The notes under the pieces were generated by a model. It saw only the letters and a program-made list of their open reading frames with translations. It made no database searches and was not told the DNA's origin. Positions 11,401 through 22,849 of a DNA stretch of 64,000 bases are shown piece by piece (within the stretch, counting starts at the first letter, position 1; each line of letters begins with the position of its first letter). The position numbers were made by a program, and so were the translations under genes. This DNA comes from Tetracentron sinense (Eukaryota; Streptophyta; Magnoliopsida; Trochodendrales; Trochodendraceae), in contig CM026553.1 of NCBI GenBank assembly GCA_015143295.1, forward strand, positions 3,247,912-3,311,911, given 5' to 3'.

Positions 11401-14400
11401 GCAGTATTGCCAATACTAAAAGTATTAAAAAGCCCTGCATGTCTGACGTGTGGAAATATTTTTGACATAAAAGAGATTCAAGATTTAGGGGTAAGGGTTG
11501 TATGTAGGGCTGCACAAAGTCCGATCGGCCCGTTTGTGCGGCTCAACTCGGCCCAGTTCGGCCCGAGATCGGCCCAAATTTTAGGCTCGAATGGGCCAAA
11601 CCAAGCCTAAAAAAAAGCCCGAAAACTCAATCAAGCCGAGCTCGGGCCAACCCCTGTGCGGCTCGGCTCGAATATTATTAAAAAAGTAAAAATATTATTT
11701 ATATATATATATATCATTATTATATATATAAATAATATAAAATATTATTATTTTAAAAAAAAGGGATTCAAGCCGAGCCTGAGCCAAACCAAGCCCAGCT
11801 CGAGCTTGAATCAATTCGGGCCGAGCCGAGCTTCGAGCCATGATTTTGAATTCGGGGCGAGCTTCGGGCTGCACTTTCAAGCTCCATTTCAGGCCGAGCC
11901 GGGCTTTGGGCCTCGATCAAATCCATTCAAGTTGAGCCAAGCCGGGCTTGGCCAAGCCTCGTCAAGCCCGGCCCGAATCCAGCCCTAGTTGTATGTAATA
12001 TGTGTGGCAAAAGCCTTAATTGCAGAAGTGGAGGTGGCATGGACCACCTCGCCTATTACACAATTTAACTTTAATACATAAATGGACCCTAGGCATATTG
12101 ACCTTGGCAATGTAGATTTGTTGAATTCGATGTGTCCGAACACGTAGAATCAACTCAACCAGGTGTCATTGCAAGTAGTAGTACTGCCATTACTAAAAGG
12201 CCCCACAAGTCTGACGTGTGGAAATATTTTTGACATAAAATAGGTTCAAGATTTAGGGGAAAGGGCTGTATGTAATAAGTGTGGCAAAAGCCTTAGTTGC
12301 AGAAGTGGAGGTGGCACGGGCCACCTCACAAGGCATAAAGATGCATGTTTACTTAAACTAGAAGGTCAAAAACACTCAACAAACCCAACCTTAATTTTTT
12401 CTCAACTGGTATTAGTACTTTTCAATACTCACAGTCGCGGCCAAAAATGAGAGAAAAATTAGCTAAATATGTTGTTGTTGGCTGTTGCTGAACAACCTTT
12501 TACATTTGCTGAAGATGTTAGATCTGAAATTTTTGTTAAATTTAGTCTTAATCCTGATTACCATAAGGTTTCTAGAACTACAACTAGGAGGGATTGCATA
12601 AAGGTTTTTAAGGAAATAAAGAAAAATTTAATTGTGGAATTTTTTTGTTTTACAACTACAATTTCTTTTACTTCTAATTTGTGGACAGATGTCAATAAAT
12701 TATGTTACATTTGTATCATTGCGCATTACATTGATCGTAATTGAAGTTTGAATTAAAAAAATATTGTTTTTCGTATAATGAAATATCCTCATGGTAGTGG
12801 TCAAATATTTCAAACTATAATGGATGTATTTAGAGACCATGAAATTAGAGATAAAACTTTATGTATTACTTTTGATAATGCTACTTCTAACAATATTGCT
12901 ATTGATTTGTTTAAACGCGTCCTCCCCATGGTGGTCAAATATTTCAATGAGATGTACATGTCATTAAATTTATTTAATTGTGCAAGATGGCTTACAATTA
13001 ATTGAGAAGCATATATAATCAATTAGAAATGTCATTCTTTTTATTACTTCATCTCCTAGGCAACAAGAAATTTTCAATTATGCAAAAATTATGGTTTAAA
13101 TGCTAAAAAATTTAAATTGGATAATAAAACTCGTTGTAACTCAACTTATCTTATGTTCAAATCTACAATAAAATATAGTGAGGCAATTAGTACTTATATT
13201 CATAGTTCAAAAACTCAGCTAGTCATCCGAGTAACTCGACCGAATTACTCGACTGAATTTTGAGTCGAGTCGCCTCAAAACTCGAATGAGACACTATTTT
13301 GCCGAGTTACTAGGGTGACTAGGTCGAGTCGAGCCAAGTTTTTCGATTCGGCAAACTAGGTTGAGTCACAAAAGGGTATTTTTATTATTTTTTTTAACCT
13401 AAACTTGAACATCACACTATTTTTGCATCATATTTGTTTGAGTCTACAAAGATAACCTACTATGCATTTTGTTAAACCAAATTTTTAGGTTTGAGACTGT
13501 AAAACAAGTATTTTTTTATTTCTTTTAACCCAAGTTTTTCAGTTATTACATATATATTCCGAGTTGGACCGAGTCGAGTTTTCCAAGTTACTCAACCCGG
13601 CTAATTGTCGAGTCGAGTCAAGTTTTCAGGTTTTTGAACCATGCTTATATTAGTACTAATACTAAAGCTACTGGTATTTTCTTAAATGAATATGATTGGG
13701 AAATGGCTTTTCATTTCATGAAAATTTGAAAGTATTTAATAATGGTACAATTTTTTTTAGGTGTATATTACCTTACTTATTGTCTTGTATTAAATCAATT
13801 GTATTGTATTGCTAGTACTTTTGCCAAATATAGAGAAAATCACACTTTTGCAACCATTTGTTACGAAATGGAAACAAAAGTTAAAAAAATATTTTGCACC
13901 TATACCACCAATTTTTTGTTTAGCTGTAATAATGGATCCTAGGATTAAATTAGTTGGTGTAGAAGTACTAATGCATAATTTTATTTTATTTTTAAATATT
14001 GAACAAACTATTAGTGGGGAAAAAATTAACAACTTATTAAGTCCAATTTACCAATCATATGATTCTAAATATTCTAGTAATAATGCAAGACCTACTTCTT
14101 CATTCACTTCGTTTAATACTGATGACATAGCTTGGTCTGCTATTGCCAATGTCCAAACACGCACTATAAGCTCTACACGCACTGAGCTTTCAAATATTTA
14201 GACACTGATTGGACTGGACTTCTAACCCAAGAAGAGCTAGCCTAATTTGAAATTTGACATGGTGGAAACACACGAAATAAATTTTCCTGTGCTTTCCATC
14301 ATGGTACGTGATCTACTAACACCAAGGAAGATATAGCCAAAAATTTTGCAAACTTAGATATAAGCAATGAACCAAAGGATTAGTGATAATATTGTATTTT

Positions 14401-16077
14401 TTTTCCATTATTGTATGGCTTGAGCAATGCAAATGATTGATAATTGGGTAGGTGCCAACTGCCAACTTAGTTGGGATGTACTCAAACTATAGCGATGCAA
14501 TTCTCACCTTTATTTAGAATTTTGTATTGTACTACCAACTACTTGTATTACAAATTTCAAAGATAAATAAAATGATATTTTTTGAATTTTAGACCAATAT
14601 TGGTGTCTTTTGTATTTTAATTTTACAATTATAAATTTAATTTACAAAAAAAAAACTTGGCCCGCAAGCTGGCCCAGGCATGGCCCACCAAACAAATGGG
14701 CCGCATGGCACAAAGCGATCGGCACGTTTGACACCTCTGTTGATTATCAAGGGACATTTGGTCTAGTGGCCATGTTGAACTCAATCCGAGCGATTCTATA
14801 TCTTACGGCTCACAAGAAATGACATCTTCATCGGTTAAACATGAATGTTTTCCTTCATTGAGATCTCTAGGAAGAAAGGTCAACTTTGTAGGCTAAATGC
14901 CATATATTGGCTAAAACAATCTCCACGAGCTTGGTTCGAAAAGTTTAATGAAGTTGTTATCTGGGCACAAGAGGAGCCACTATGATAACACCCTGCTGTT
15001 AAATAGGGAACTTACCTCACTGTACTTATCGTATCCGTTGACAACATTGTTGTCACAGTGATAATACTGAAGATTATTATGTTAAAAAGGTACCTAAGTT
15101 AGGTGTTTGATATAAATAACTTGGGCACCTCAAATGTTAAAAAGATACCTAAGTTAGGTGTTTGATATAAATAACTTGGGCCCCTCAAGTACTTTCTTGG
15201 AGTAGAAGTGGCAACATCCAAGAAATGAATATTTATTTGTCAGAGGAAGTTTACTCTTGTTCTACACAAGAAGACAGACATGTTGGGGTCTAAACTTGTT
15301 GATTCCCTTACGATCAAAACCATTAGATGAACATAGAGGATGTGAGACTCTCAAAGATGTTAGCCTCTATCAGCAACTTCTTGAAAAACTTACGCCTATA
15401 TAATTCATATGCAGTGAATGTCAGTCATTATATGCATTCACCACGGAGCTTCACTTGGATGATGTATACAGAATCCTCAAATACCTGAAATCTAGCCAAT
15501 GAAAGGGTATTTTATATAGATCATCATGCACACTTTGATGTAGAGATCTACATGGATGAGGATTGGGTCAGATCTCTTAGTGATAGGAGGTCCACTACTG
15601 GGTATTGTACCTTTGTTAGGGGATGTCTCTTTACATGGAAGAGTAAGAAGCAAAATATGGGTGCACATTCCAGTGTCAAAACTGAATATAGAACCATGGT
15701 CCAAGGTGTCTGTGGTGCTATGGATTAGATTCATTGTTGCCGACCAATCTACCTATGAAGTATGCGGACAATCAGGCTGCTATCCATATCACCAGTAATC
15801 CAGTGTAAAATGTAAGGACCAAATACATCGAGGTTTATTGTCATTTCATAAGAGAAAAAGTGCTTTAAATGTATTAAGCAAGAGAAATTGGTCAATGTGC
15901 TCACAAAAACCATGGGATATACCAGATTATATGATTTTGTATCCAAGTTGGGCATAATTGACATATACGCACCAACTTGAGGGGAGTGTTAAAGGGTGGT
16001 ATAGTAATATTTTCTAGTTCTCCTTATGAGTGACCTTTATAGTCTCTTTGTTCTTGTAATCTAGATCACACACACAA

Positions 16078-16127
<50 letters not shown>

Positions 16128-19100
16128 GTGTCTGTATTCTAATGCAAAAAGGGACGAGAATCATTACCTCATAATCCTAATTCTCAAAAACTCTCCTATT
16201 CTCCCTCTTCCCTACCATTTTCTCTTTCTTTCTTCTCTCTAGCTAAACACTAATCCTACAATCAACTCCCTCCCCACAATCAAATAAAAAAAATTAAAAA
16301 AGGACAGAAAGCTGAAGATTTTGTGCTTGGCAACAAATCTGTCTAGGAATTTTTGTCATAAGACAGTCATGAAGCCAACCCTCCTCAAAACTAACCATCA
16401 TTTTGGGTAAAGATCTGTAGGTTGTATAAAGATCCGGGAAACTAAAATAAATTGGTCTTTTGAAGAGTTAGGATCGAAATCTTGACTCGAGAAGTTGCAT
16501 GGAAACAGAAAATAGCTGTCTTTTAAAAATATAATAGGGCATAAAACCGATGGCATTTATTTTCATATTTGTTTACAGGTTTAAAGTTTGGACATGACAG
16601 AGATCTGATGATTGCAACAACTGTGGCTATAAGACAGTCATGAAATCCAATTCACCTCAAAACAAACCGTCATTTCTTGGTAAAGAGGTGCAGTTTCTCC
16701 AATTTGAAGATTTAAGATCTTCTAAATAGTCAGGGAGTTCGAAATTTCCCCTATATTTTCTGCGTTAAGTTAATTCTCCACATTTTTCTCAATGGATATG
16801 AATTAAATTAAATGATCATCAGTTATAAAATGTAATATGAATTTCCATGTTTTCTTCAATTCTTTAATATTTTCCCAGCTTCAGTCCTATGTTACCAGGA
16901 CCATTTCAAAAACCAGTATATTCACGCTGACATGACATGGCACGGTTATGGGATCCATGTCAGATATGCCCAGCCATACCCTGATGGTTTATATTAAAAG
17001 AATATTTAAAAAGACAGCATTTTAAAATTTGAGAGAAATTATGAATAATACTATGATATTGAGTACATAGATGTCCTAGCCCACTATGATTCGAGGGGTC
17101 GAACATGTCTGACACTTGTACACGTACCTGAGTACCATAGCTTTTGTCTTAGTTATATTGATGGACATCCATTTAAATTATGTTTTATGACATCAAATAA
17201 GAGCTACCTGAACCAGATTGACCCCGAAGGTCCAACGGTTTGACACAACTGACCAATCAACATGACTCGGGTTTCAAGACATTGATGACATAACGATTAA
17301 AAAAACATTGGTGGCATTCATACAAGGACCTGAAAACCACCATTCCATGTCTCCAAACTAATATTTCCATGGTAAAAATTTGATCCAGTCAGAGAACCAT
17401 ATATATTTGTTGTTGTGGACTTCTTTTTGGGTCCGTAGGGGAATTAGGCAACATGGAGTTTCATGGGAACCTACCATAAACTATAACAAAAAATATACTA
17501 GACATAAAAATCTATACAACCCATCACATCCTTGTCGGTAATTGATCTAGACTTTTTGAATTATTTTTCATAATTATTTCCAAGCCATAAATATAATGTG
17601 ATTATTGGATGGTTAGTCCCATCCTATTTGGTCATTTTTTGCCCTAGATCTCCATGGTGACTGCCTAAAATGATGTCTCAACCCCGAAATGTGCATATGC
17701 AATTATGAGATTTAAATATGAATACATAAGCATACACGTAGTCATAATATATATCCAGTGAGAGAGATAGTTATATATATAAATATATACATATAAAGAG
17801 AGAGAGAGAGAGAGAGAGAACAGCATACATACTTGTTCAACAAAGTGTGCCAGCCGGGTTTGTGCACTCAAGAACCGTTGGATGAAAGCATTGATTGACT
17901 TTGATTGGCCGGTTGTAGTCATCCCCGCAAAGAAATGGCTTCTCAAGTACGGTAACGCCCAAAGTGTCCGCAATGCAAACAAGTTGGCTATGTGCCTATT
18001 TGTGTGTAGCCCAAAGGAATTGACCATGTCCCTCCACCCAAGTTCAAAATCTTCTATCATCTCCAGATTATAGAGCCGATAGAACTCAGCCTTCCACTCA
18101 TTGTACCGTTCCCCCAGAACAGCATTAAACCAGGATGGGAACTTTGCAACGATTAGCCAAATGCAAAGTGCATGTTTAGTATTCGGCATTTCAGTGGCTA
18201 TCGCTTCTTTAAGACACATATTTTGGTCGGTCAGGATTGTTTGTGGGGCCTTCCCGTTCATGAACCCTAAGAATGCCTGTCATAAAATTATAATAAACCA
18301 CAGAACACCAACATTGTTAGAGGAGAGAGTAGTTGAACTATGTGAAAAAATATATAATAGACCAGAGATCCATCATCCTCAATGAAGCCCAAATCGCCCC
18401 AAATATCATAAACATGACATACAAAGCCCCCCAATCTGAAACACCCAAATCACTTAGCTGCCCTAAATTGGTGCATGGCCCCAAAAAAAAGTGACTAGTC
18501 AATTCTAACCATCTAATGCAAGAACTTTGGACTGGCAATATTCTTCCTAGCCATCCAATTTCGAAGCTAAGATCCCCTCTGGTCGGTATGAATTTTTAGT
18601 AATGACCCAAACAAGGGTGGCCATCCAATTGAGTTGTTCAGATTGATAAGTAGGTGGGCACATGTTCAGTATAAGGAGTAGGATGATTAAGGATGATGAA
18701 CCTCAGTTTGAGATATGTATTCTTCATTCCTTTACCTTCAATGCCCATGAAAAGGACCGCAAATTTTCCTCGCGTAGGAGCACGCAGCCGAAGAAGCAAG
18801 GCATGCCATAGTTATTCATTCCTACCCAGATACCAAGTGGCATGTCGAAGGCAGTCAAGCGATGTGTTGTATCGAACACTACTGCATCACCAAAGATATC
18901 ATATGACTGGACTGACGAGGCATAGGACCAGGCAATGTTCTCTAGTCTGTTGTTCACATCGATTGTGAACTCGTATCTGAAGTTGGGGTCTTTGTCCTTT
19001 ATGCTTTTGCACATTTTTAGGAGGTCAATGCTATCATCTTCCTGATCCACTTTTCTAAATGACTGGAGTAGGTTCCGCACGTCTTTCTCTGTGAACGGCA

Positions 19101-19713
19101 AGTATCCAGGCTCCACGCACTTCTCGAGCTCCATAAGCCTCATCATTTGCTGCACGGAGATGCCAGTTTTGGCAAACATGAAGATGCGATTCTTGTCAGC
19201 CTCCGATATGGTGCGGTAAGCAGGAAGGAAGCGGACTTGGTTCGGTTCTAAGAGCTCATGGTTGTGGTGATTTGCAAATCCCGTCACACGCCATTCCGGG
19301 ACTCCTAAGTCCATCGTCTTGCTGATCCGCAAGTACGCTTGGCATCCACACCGTGATGACTTGCGGTTTCTTTGAGGTTTACTCTCATTCGATGCCTTGA
19401 TAGGAGTGTTTCCAGCACGATGGCAGACAAAATACCGTCTTGTGAGCCCTTTGCCAACCCCATCTTTTCCTTCTGTCCGATGACGCCGGATCGAGAAGCC
19501 GCATCTCTTTGCGAACTCGCTATAGAACTCATATGCAGCATCATGAGTGATAAATCTTTGCCCAATGTATGGAATCGCATCATTTGATGTTTCTAGTGAG
19601 AGCCTGGTGTCATCTGGTGATTCTTCAGTGCTGCTGGTATCGTCCAAAGACAGAGATCTTTGGTCTGATGGATCATCATAAGCCTCTATCATGTGCCTAG
19701 CTTCTTCAGACAT
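8410..19713 (-). CDS. FRS11: FAR1-RELATED SEQUENCE 11-like protein (domesticated MULE transposase), complete, 3 exons
   Basis: Three exons: 19713-18736 (326 codons), 18276-17833 (148) and 9024-8410 (204 plus stop), all phase 0 with GT-AG introns, giving 678 aa. That is about the family's usual 680. The start is the ATG of MSEEARHMIE, the conserved start of this subgroup; the in-frame upstream codon at 19734 is GTG. Domains: FAR1 DNA-binding domain (about 50-153, C122/C124 and H150/H152 as likely zinc ligands); MULE transposase-like domain (about 275-475, VVFDTTHR with D281, ILTDQN with D343); SWIM zinc finger (about 552-590, C566-x-C568 and C578-x-H580); C-terminal coiled coil (about 615-660). 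At the expected catalytic Glu the sequence is GQSKSINAF (K452), consistent with loss of transposition. The family acts in the nucleus as transcription regulators related to FHY3/FAR1. FRS10 is the alternative name; subgroup assignment rests on remembered similarity. Confidence 0.93.
9312..9780. repeat. Unnamed intronic repeat, copies 1 and 2
   Basis: Two diverged head-to-tail copies of a roughly 270-bp unit (about 9312-9587 and 9588-9780). Shared landmarks are TTTCATATTTG, GTCATAAGACAGTCATGGAA and CTCCTCAAAACTAACCAT. Two more copies lie at 16303-16740 on the other side of the copia insertion. No protein similarity recognised. Confidence 0.7.
9781..10029. repeat. Intron sequence with a 39-bp tandem duplication
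   Basis: Two adjacent copies of a 39-bp unit (TGATGAAATCAGACCCCAGG... and TGATGAAATAAGACCTGAGG...) lie at about 9828-9905. Nothing else is recognised in this stretch. Confidence 0.5.
10374..10627 (-). mobile_element. LINE 3'-end fragment with 11-bp target-site duplication
   Basis: The inserted segment 10385-10616 is bounded by a perfect 11-bp direct repeat GAGTTGATTAT (10374-10384 and 10617-10627). On the minus strand it ends ...TATATCTGATTTACCAATCAATAAAA, a typical plant L1-type LINE 3' end, closely like the tail at 20054. It is heavily 5'-truncated (232 bp). The right copy of the duplication was later used as target by the hAT element. Confidence 0.8.
11283..12345 (+). repeat. Tandem duplication of the hAT BED zinc-finger segment
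   Basis: Copy A (11283-12055, interrupted by the MITE at 11505) and copy B (about 12064-12345) share the same run of landmarks: CCCTAGGCATATTGACCTTG, GAACACGTAGAATCAACTCA and GTCTGACGTGTGGAAATATT. A cysteine-rich stretch C-x2-C-GKSL-x-CRSGGG follows. Copy B retains the following H-x-x-x-H-x4-C needed for a BED finger. The duplication encodes the transposase N-terminus twice. Confidence 0.85.
11505..11987. mobile_element. Non-autonomous hAT element (483 bp) nested in the hAT
   Basis: Perfect 8-bp target-site duplication GTTGTATG (11497-11504 and 11988-11995) and terminal inverted repeats TAGGGCTG/CAGCCCTA. The ends are GC-rich with repeated GAGCCGAGC and CAAGCC motifs around an AT-rich core. 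No coding capacity; readings over it are artefacts. Confidence 0.92.
12469..14345 (+). pseudogene. Decayed hAT transposase
   Basis: Recognisable hAT segments in order: SNLWTDVN (about 12676-12700), ITFDNATSNN (about 12865-12895), a LDPR-like IMDPRIKL stretch (about 13927-13950) and a C-terminal dimerisation-region remnant (FPVLSIMVRDLLTP-like, about 14280-14325). The gene is cut by several stops and frameshifts and by the 443-bp MITE at 13201, so no functional product is expected. Confidence 0.85.
13201..13643. mobile_element. Non-autonomous hAT-type MITE (443 bp)
   Basis: Perfect 8-bp target-site duplication CTTATATT (13193-13200 and 13644-13651). Terminal inverted repeats CATAGTTCAAAAACTC at the left and CATGGTTCAAAAACCTG (inverted) at the right. 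Subterminal regions are full of GAGTCGAGTC motifs, a different subterminal code from the MITE at 11505. No coding capacity. Confidence 0.9.
15987..16260 (+). mobile_element. 3' LTR of the intronic copia, with CA/TA microsatellite
   Basis: Starts TGTTAAAGGGTGGTATAG right after a purine tract and ends near CTAATCCTACA (16260). A (CA)n(TA)n microsatellite occupies about 16070-16128. A pyrimidine-rich stretch follows. The size (about 270 bp) fits short copia LTRs; the right end is inferred. Confidence 0.6.
16303..16740. repeat. Unnamed intronic repeat, copies 3 and 4
   Basis: Two further diverged copies (about 16303-16530 and 16531-16740) of the unit at 9312-9780. They share GTCATAAGACAGTCATGAA, CCTCAAAACTAACC, a TTTTGGGTAAAG block and a TCTTGACTCGA block. 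All four copies have the same orientation. Confidence 0.7.
18277..18735 (-). other. Intron 1 of the FRS gene (459 bp)
   Basis: Donor GAAG|GTAAAG and acceptor ATGACAG|GCATTC (minus strand) preserve the codons for ALK and AFLGF. No transposon or other feature seen inside. Confidence 0.9.
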
Positions 19714-20053
19714 TGCTCTTCTTCTTAGTAACACACACGACCTTAAATGTAAGACCCTGTGTCCAATGTTTTAATAATTAGATCTTGTTAAATAACTCAA
19801 GCCTGACACAGAATCAAATACCAAGAATAAAGAAGATAAGGAAGAAGATTAAGTTCCTTCCAGTTCATAAATAACTAATAGGATATAAGGGCAGACGCTA
19901 GAATGAAAACCGATATATTTACTGGTCAAAGAATGGGCAGAACACTGTTGATTAGTCCATCATTTAAGTTACAATTTGTTTGCTTATTTATGAATTGATG
20001 CTTTTGTAGAACACAAAAATTTTAGACCACTGTAACAATTACTTTGACAACAA

Positions 20054-20560
20054 TTTTTTTTTTATCAGTAAGTAGCAAATATATTAATATATCAAAGGAA
20101 GTACAACAGTTTACAGATAGGTAAACTGGAGAGAGCTATCATGAAGAAGACACAGAAAAGTAAACATACAAACAAACGATGATAGGAATGGAAATCCTTA
20201 CAACAAAATATCCACTACTTCCCCTCCCACCTGACTAATGGAACACCATTCCACAATCAAGTGCCGAATACAAGCTAAAATATGAGGATTGGAAGACAAT
20301 CAATTATCAAAATGCATCTGTTCCTCTCTTCCCAAACCCCCCAAGAGATAGTTTCAGGTAACATAGTCCAAATTGCTTCCTTGGCAAAAGAAACAGAACC
20401 TGAGAAACTTTTTAGATTTTTGTGCACCATATGTAAAAATGGAAGTTCCGTTTTCCAACCAAATAAGGTATAGTACTAGGAGAGCATTGAAAAGGCAGTT
20501 TGAACTTTGAATACACTCTGTAAATTTCAGATTTTCAATTTTCATTGGCTCAGCCTGTTT
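20054..20560 (-). mobile_element. LINE 3'-end fragment
   Basis: On the minus strand the segment ends in TTTGCTACTTACTGAT followed by a run of A (T-run at about 20057-20065), as plant L1-type elements do. It shares the blocks CAACAGTTTACA and TAGGTAAACT with the LINE tail at 10385-10616. Upstream the minus strand has a decayed C-terminal-like coding remnant (20354-20575). No target-site duplication was identified. Confidence 0.6.
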
Positions 20561-22849
20561 GAACAATAGGTACATGTTAGATATTCACTTTTATAGTGAC
20601 CAAATATGAAATATTATGTCTAATGAAGCCCGCCAGAAAATGCATTAATACGACAGAAACAGGATATTAAAAAAATGAGGCATTGTTTTGCTTCAAGGCC
20701 TGTTTAAATGCTGTAATGGACAAGGCATTAGGTTCAAAAATTGAAAACAAGGGAAATCCAACAATGGCGAGACAGAAGTTAGCTGCAAGGCTAGACAAAT
20801 TTATGTGGAACGCAACTGTCCTCAAGTGTTGGCAAGGTTAAAAAAAGATAATGTGAAGTTTTTGTTCATCTCCTTTTTTATTCTAAATAACCAGTTATAA
20901 ATGCATTTCAGAAAAATTTACCAATAAAAAGATGATCGAACTTCACCTGTGTATTAATCATGTTGATGCATAATAGCTGCTTCTAAGTAAATGAATTATG
21001 AAACCAGTTCTTACCGTTGTGAAAATCTGTCAAAATGAAGTTCTTACACGGCAGACCTTCTGAAAACCTGCAATGGAATTAAGGTAAGATATCACACAAG
21101 TGCAAGTGTGAGTAAGACCAAATCTCTTGGGAATGGTTGAAAACTAAAAAAGGAGTAATCCAAAATATGAGGAGTTCTGTATCCAGGAAACTTGATATCT
21201 AAGTCAATTTGCTAAAGAACTTATTTATATCCCTGATGTAAAGATTTCTAAGGTCTATTTCATTTTTCATCTGTTTCACAACCTTTATTCCGACTCATTT
21301 CCACAGGTTTTCATAAACTTGTTTGACAAAGCATGCCACTGCATAATGAGCAGTGCAGTGCTAAAACGTTTGCACAAAAACAATAAAAAATCAATAGAGA
21401 AATAAATTCAAATGAAAATGGTTTAACAAGAGTTTGAGGAACATTACATAAGTTGTCGTATTTAAGATAGTACTCGCCCTCCTCTTGGATCATCTAGGGT
21501 TGAAAAAGTAGTCTTAGTCTATCCGTCTGCAGAAAATAATTGGACTAGATCAATCCTATGCTGTTTGACAATTTGCAACATTTAGGTACAAATATTGCTC
21601 CTTTACATAGCAAAAATGAAAGAATCTCATAACTACTTCAAAGCCTTAAATTTAATAAATAGGTTTTGTATCCACAATTGCACAGAATCATCACATTTTG
21701 CAGAGACAATTCGCAAACACCTAATGTGTAGGCGCTACAGAAGATAATCACATTATCCACAAGGTATGTTGTGCATGTACTGCATCATGGAAATCGAAAA
21801 TCAGGTGCCGAATAACAAGGTGTGCACAGGATAAAGTGCCCTCATTGCATCCCTGCGCAAGTTAGGGTTCTTCATCAAAAAATTTAGTTCCCCTCTTCTT
21901 TTGCTCCTCAGTCCTCACCATGGATCTATGAAGGGAATCTCTCTTTCTCTCTCTACCTCTCTCACCTTCATCTATTGATTTGTAATATGAGTGTTTAGTC
22001 TCATACAGATTTACAGACTCCTCAAATCAAAAAATGGGTCCATCTACATGATTATGGTAAGTTATATTTGACATTTGTAGAACCGATTGCAATTTACTTT
22101 TTATTTCGATCATTGGAAACATTTGGTTCAGAGAAGAATGATATGTTTCATTTAGTTCAGTTCGTTTTCAAAATTATCATATAAATGTGAATTTGATTTT
22201 CAAATATAATCCTTATCGGTACAAATCGGTGACAAAATATATATATTTCAACCCAACTTCAGAATTTTAATTTCCAGACAAGTAAAACTCCGCAGCATCA
22301 GCCGAAGCAACAATGGCTCTAGTTTATCCCTCCTAGCCAACGGATTCAGTTTATTCTGAATCAACAGATCTCATTTCTCTCGAATCATCAATCACAACAG
22401 CACCTGTTTATCCCAAACCACCAAGAATCAACAAATAATTCCATTCTCCACCCCTTTCGAATGAAAAGTGTGTCCACCGAGCCTCTACTGAATTTCTTTC
22501 AGCCCGTCTCAAATGCTTTCTTCTCCTCGATCAGTGCGGAGTAAATATATATATATTTCAACCCAACTTCGAAAATTTGATTTGGGATTCAGATTTACAG
22601 TTAAACTGATGTTTAACATTTGAGTTGGTTGACGTTTATGTACTGCAACCATGAGGTCGTGGGGTAAAATGAAAACCATTTTATAAGACTAGAAATTTGT
22701 AATTCAGTAATTGGTTAGTTATGCTGCAGATGCTCGTCTTTTCTGAATAGAAAATGAAGAGTTTTATTGAGGAAAGTAGCTTACAAATACAGAAGAAAAA
22801 AAAGAAAAGAAAAAAATACAAGTAAAATCGCAAAATCCCAAAAATGGGA
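20561..22849. repeat. Mostly unannotated upstream DNA with a direct repeat
   Basis: No gene is supported. A direct repeat of ATATATATTTCAACCCAACT lies at about 22239 and 22545, some 300 bp apart. A stretch with CTCTCTC runs (about 21930-21965) is simple sequence. A reversed LINE-tail-like segment may lie at 22741-22830. Otherwise nothing is seen. Confidence 0.4.

Larger units (their letters stand above)
10628..14739 (+). mobile_element. hAT-superfamily DNA transposon, 4.1 kb
   Basis: Flanked by a perfect 8-bp target-site duplication TTGATTAT (10620-10627 and 14740-14747). Terminal inverted repeats are TAGAGTTGTAAAAATTGGTGCC at the left and, reading inward on the minus strand, CAGAGGTGTCAAACGTGCC at the right. 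Both subterminal regions are GC-rich with GGCCCGTGCC-like motifs. It contains a decayed transposase gene with a duplicated zinc-finger region and two nested MITEs (11505-11987, 13201-13643). Without these it would be about 3.2 kb. Confidence 0.92.
10030..16260 (+). mobile_element. Ty1/copia element, partial, split by a LINE tail and a hAT
   Basis: Copia-type sequence lies at about 10030-10384 (region before and at the start of the reverse transcriptase; LIGCRWVYK motif) and again at 14748-15986 (further reverse transcriptase and RNase H, with KQSPRAWFEKF and LKYFLGVEVA motifs). A purine tract (CTTGAGGGGAG, ending 15986) and the 3' LTR follow. The 5' LTR and gag are absent or unrecognisable. 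It is an old, broken copy with many breaks. A LINE tail (10385-10616) and a hAT (10628-14739) interrupt it. Confidence 0.85.
9025..17832 (-). other. Intron 2 of the FRS gene (8.8 kb, transposon-filled)
   Basis: Donor CAA|GTATGT at 17832 and acceptor AATAG|GTAGCC at 9025 (minus strand) join codons for VEQ and VAVAVDF, the unbroken family sequence. The intron holds four copies of an unnamed repeat, a split copia, a LINE tail, a hAT element and two MITEs. About 9025-9300 and 16741-17832 show no feature apart from a (GA)n run near 17797-17818. Confidence 0.9.

Noticed and set aside
19372-19587. Small plus-strand gene opposite FRS exon 1
   Set aside because: Shadow frame of the conserved FRS coding sequence on the other strand; no independent support.
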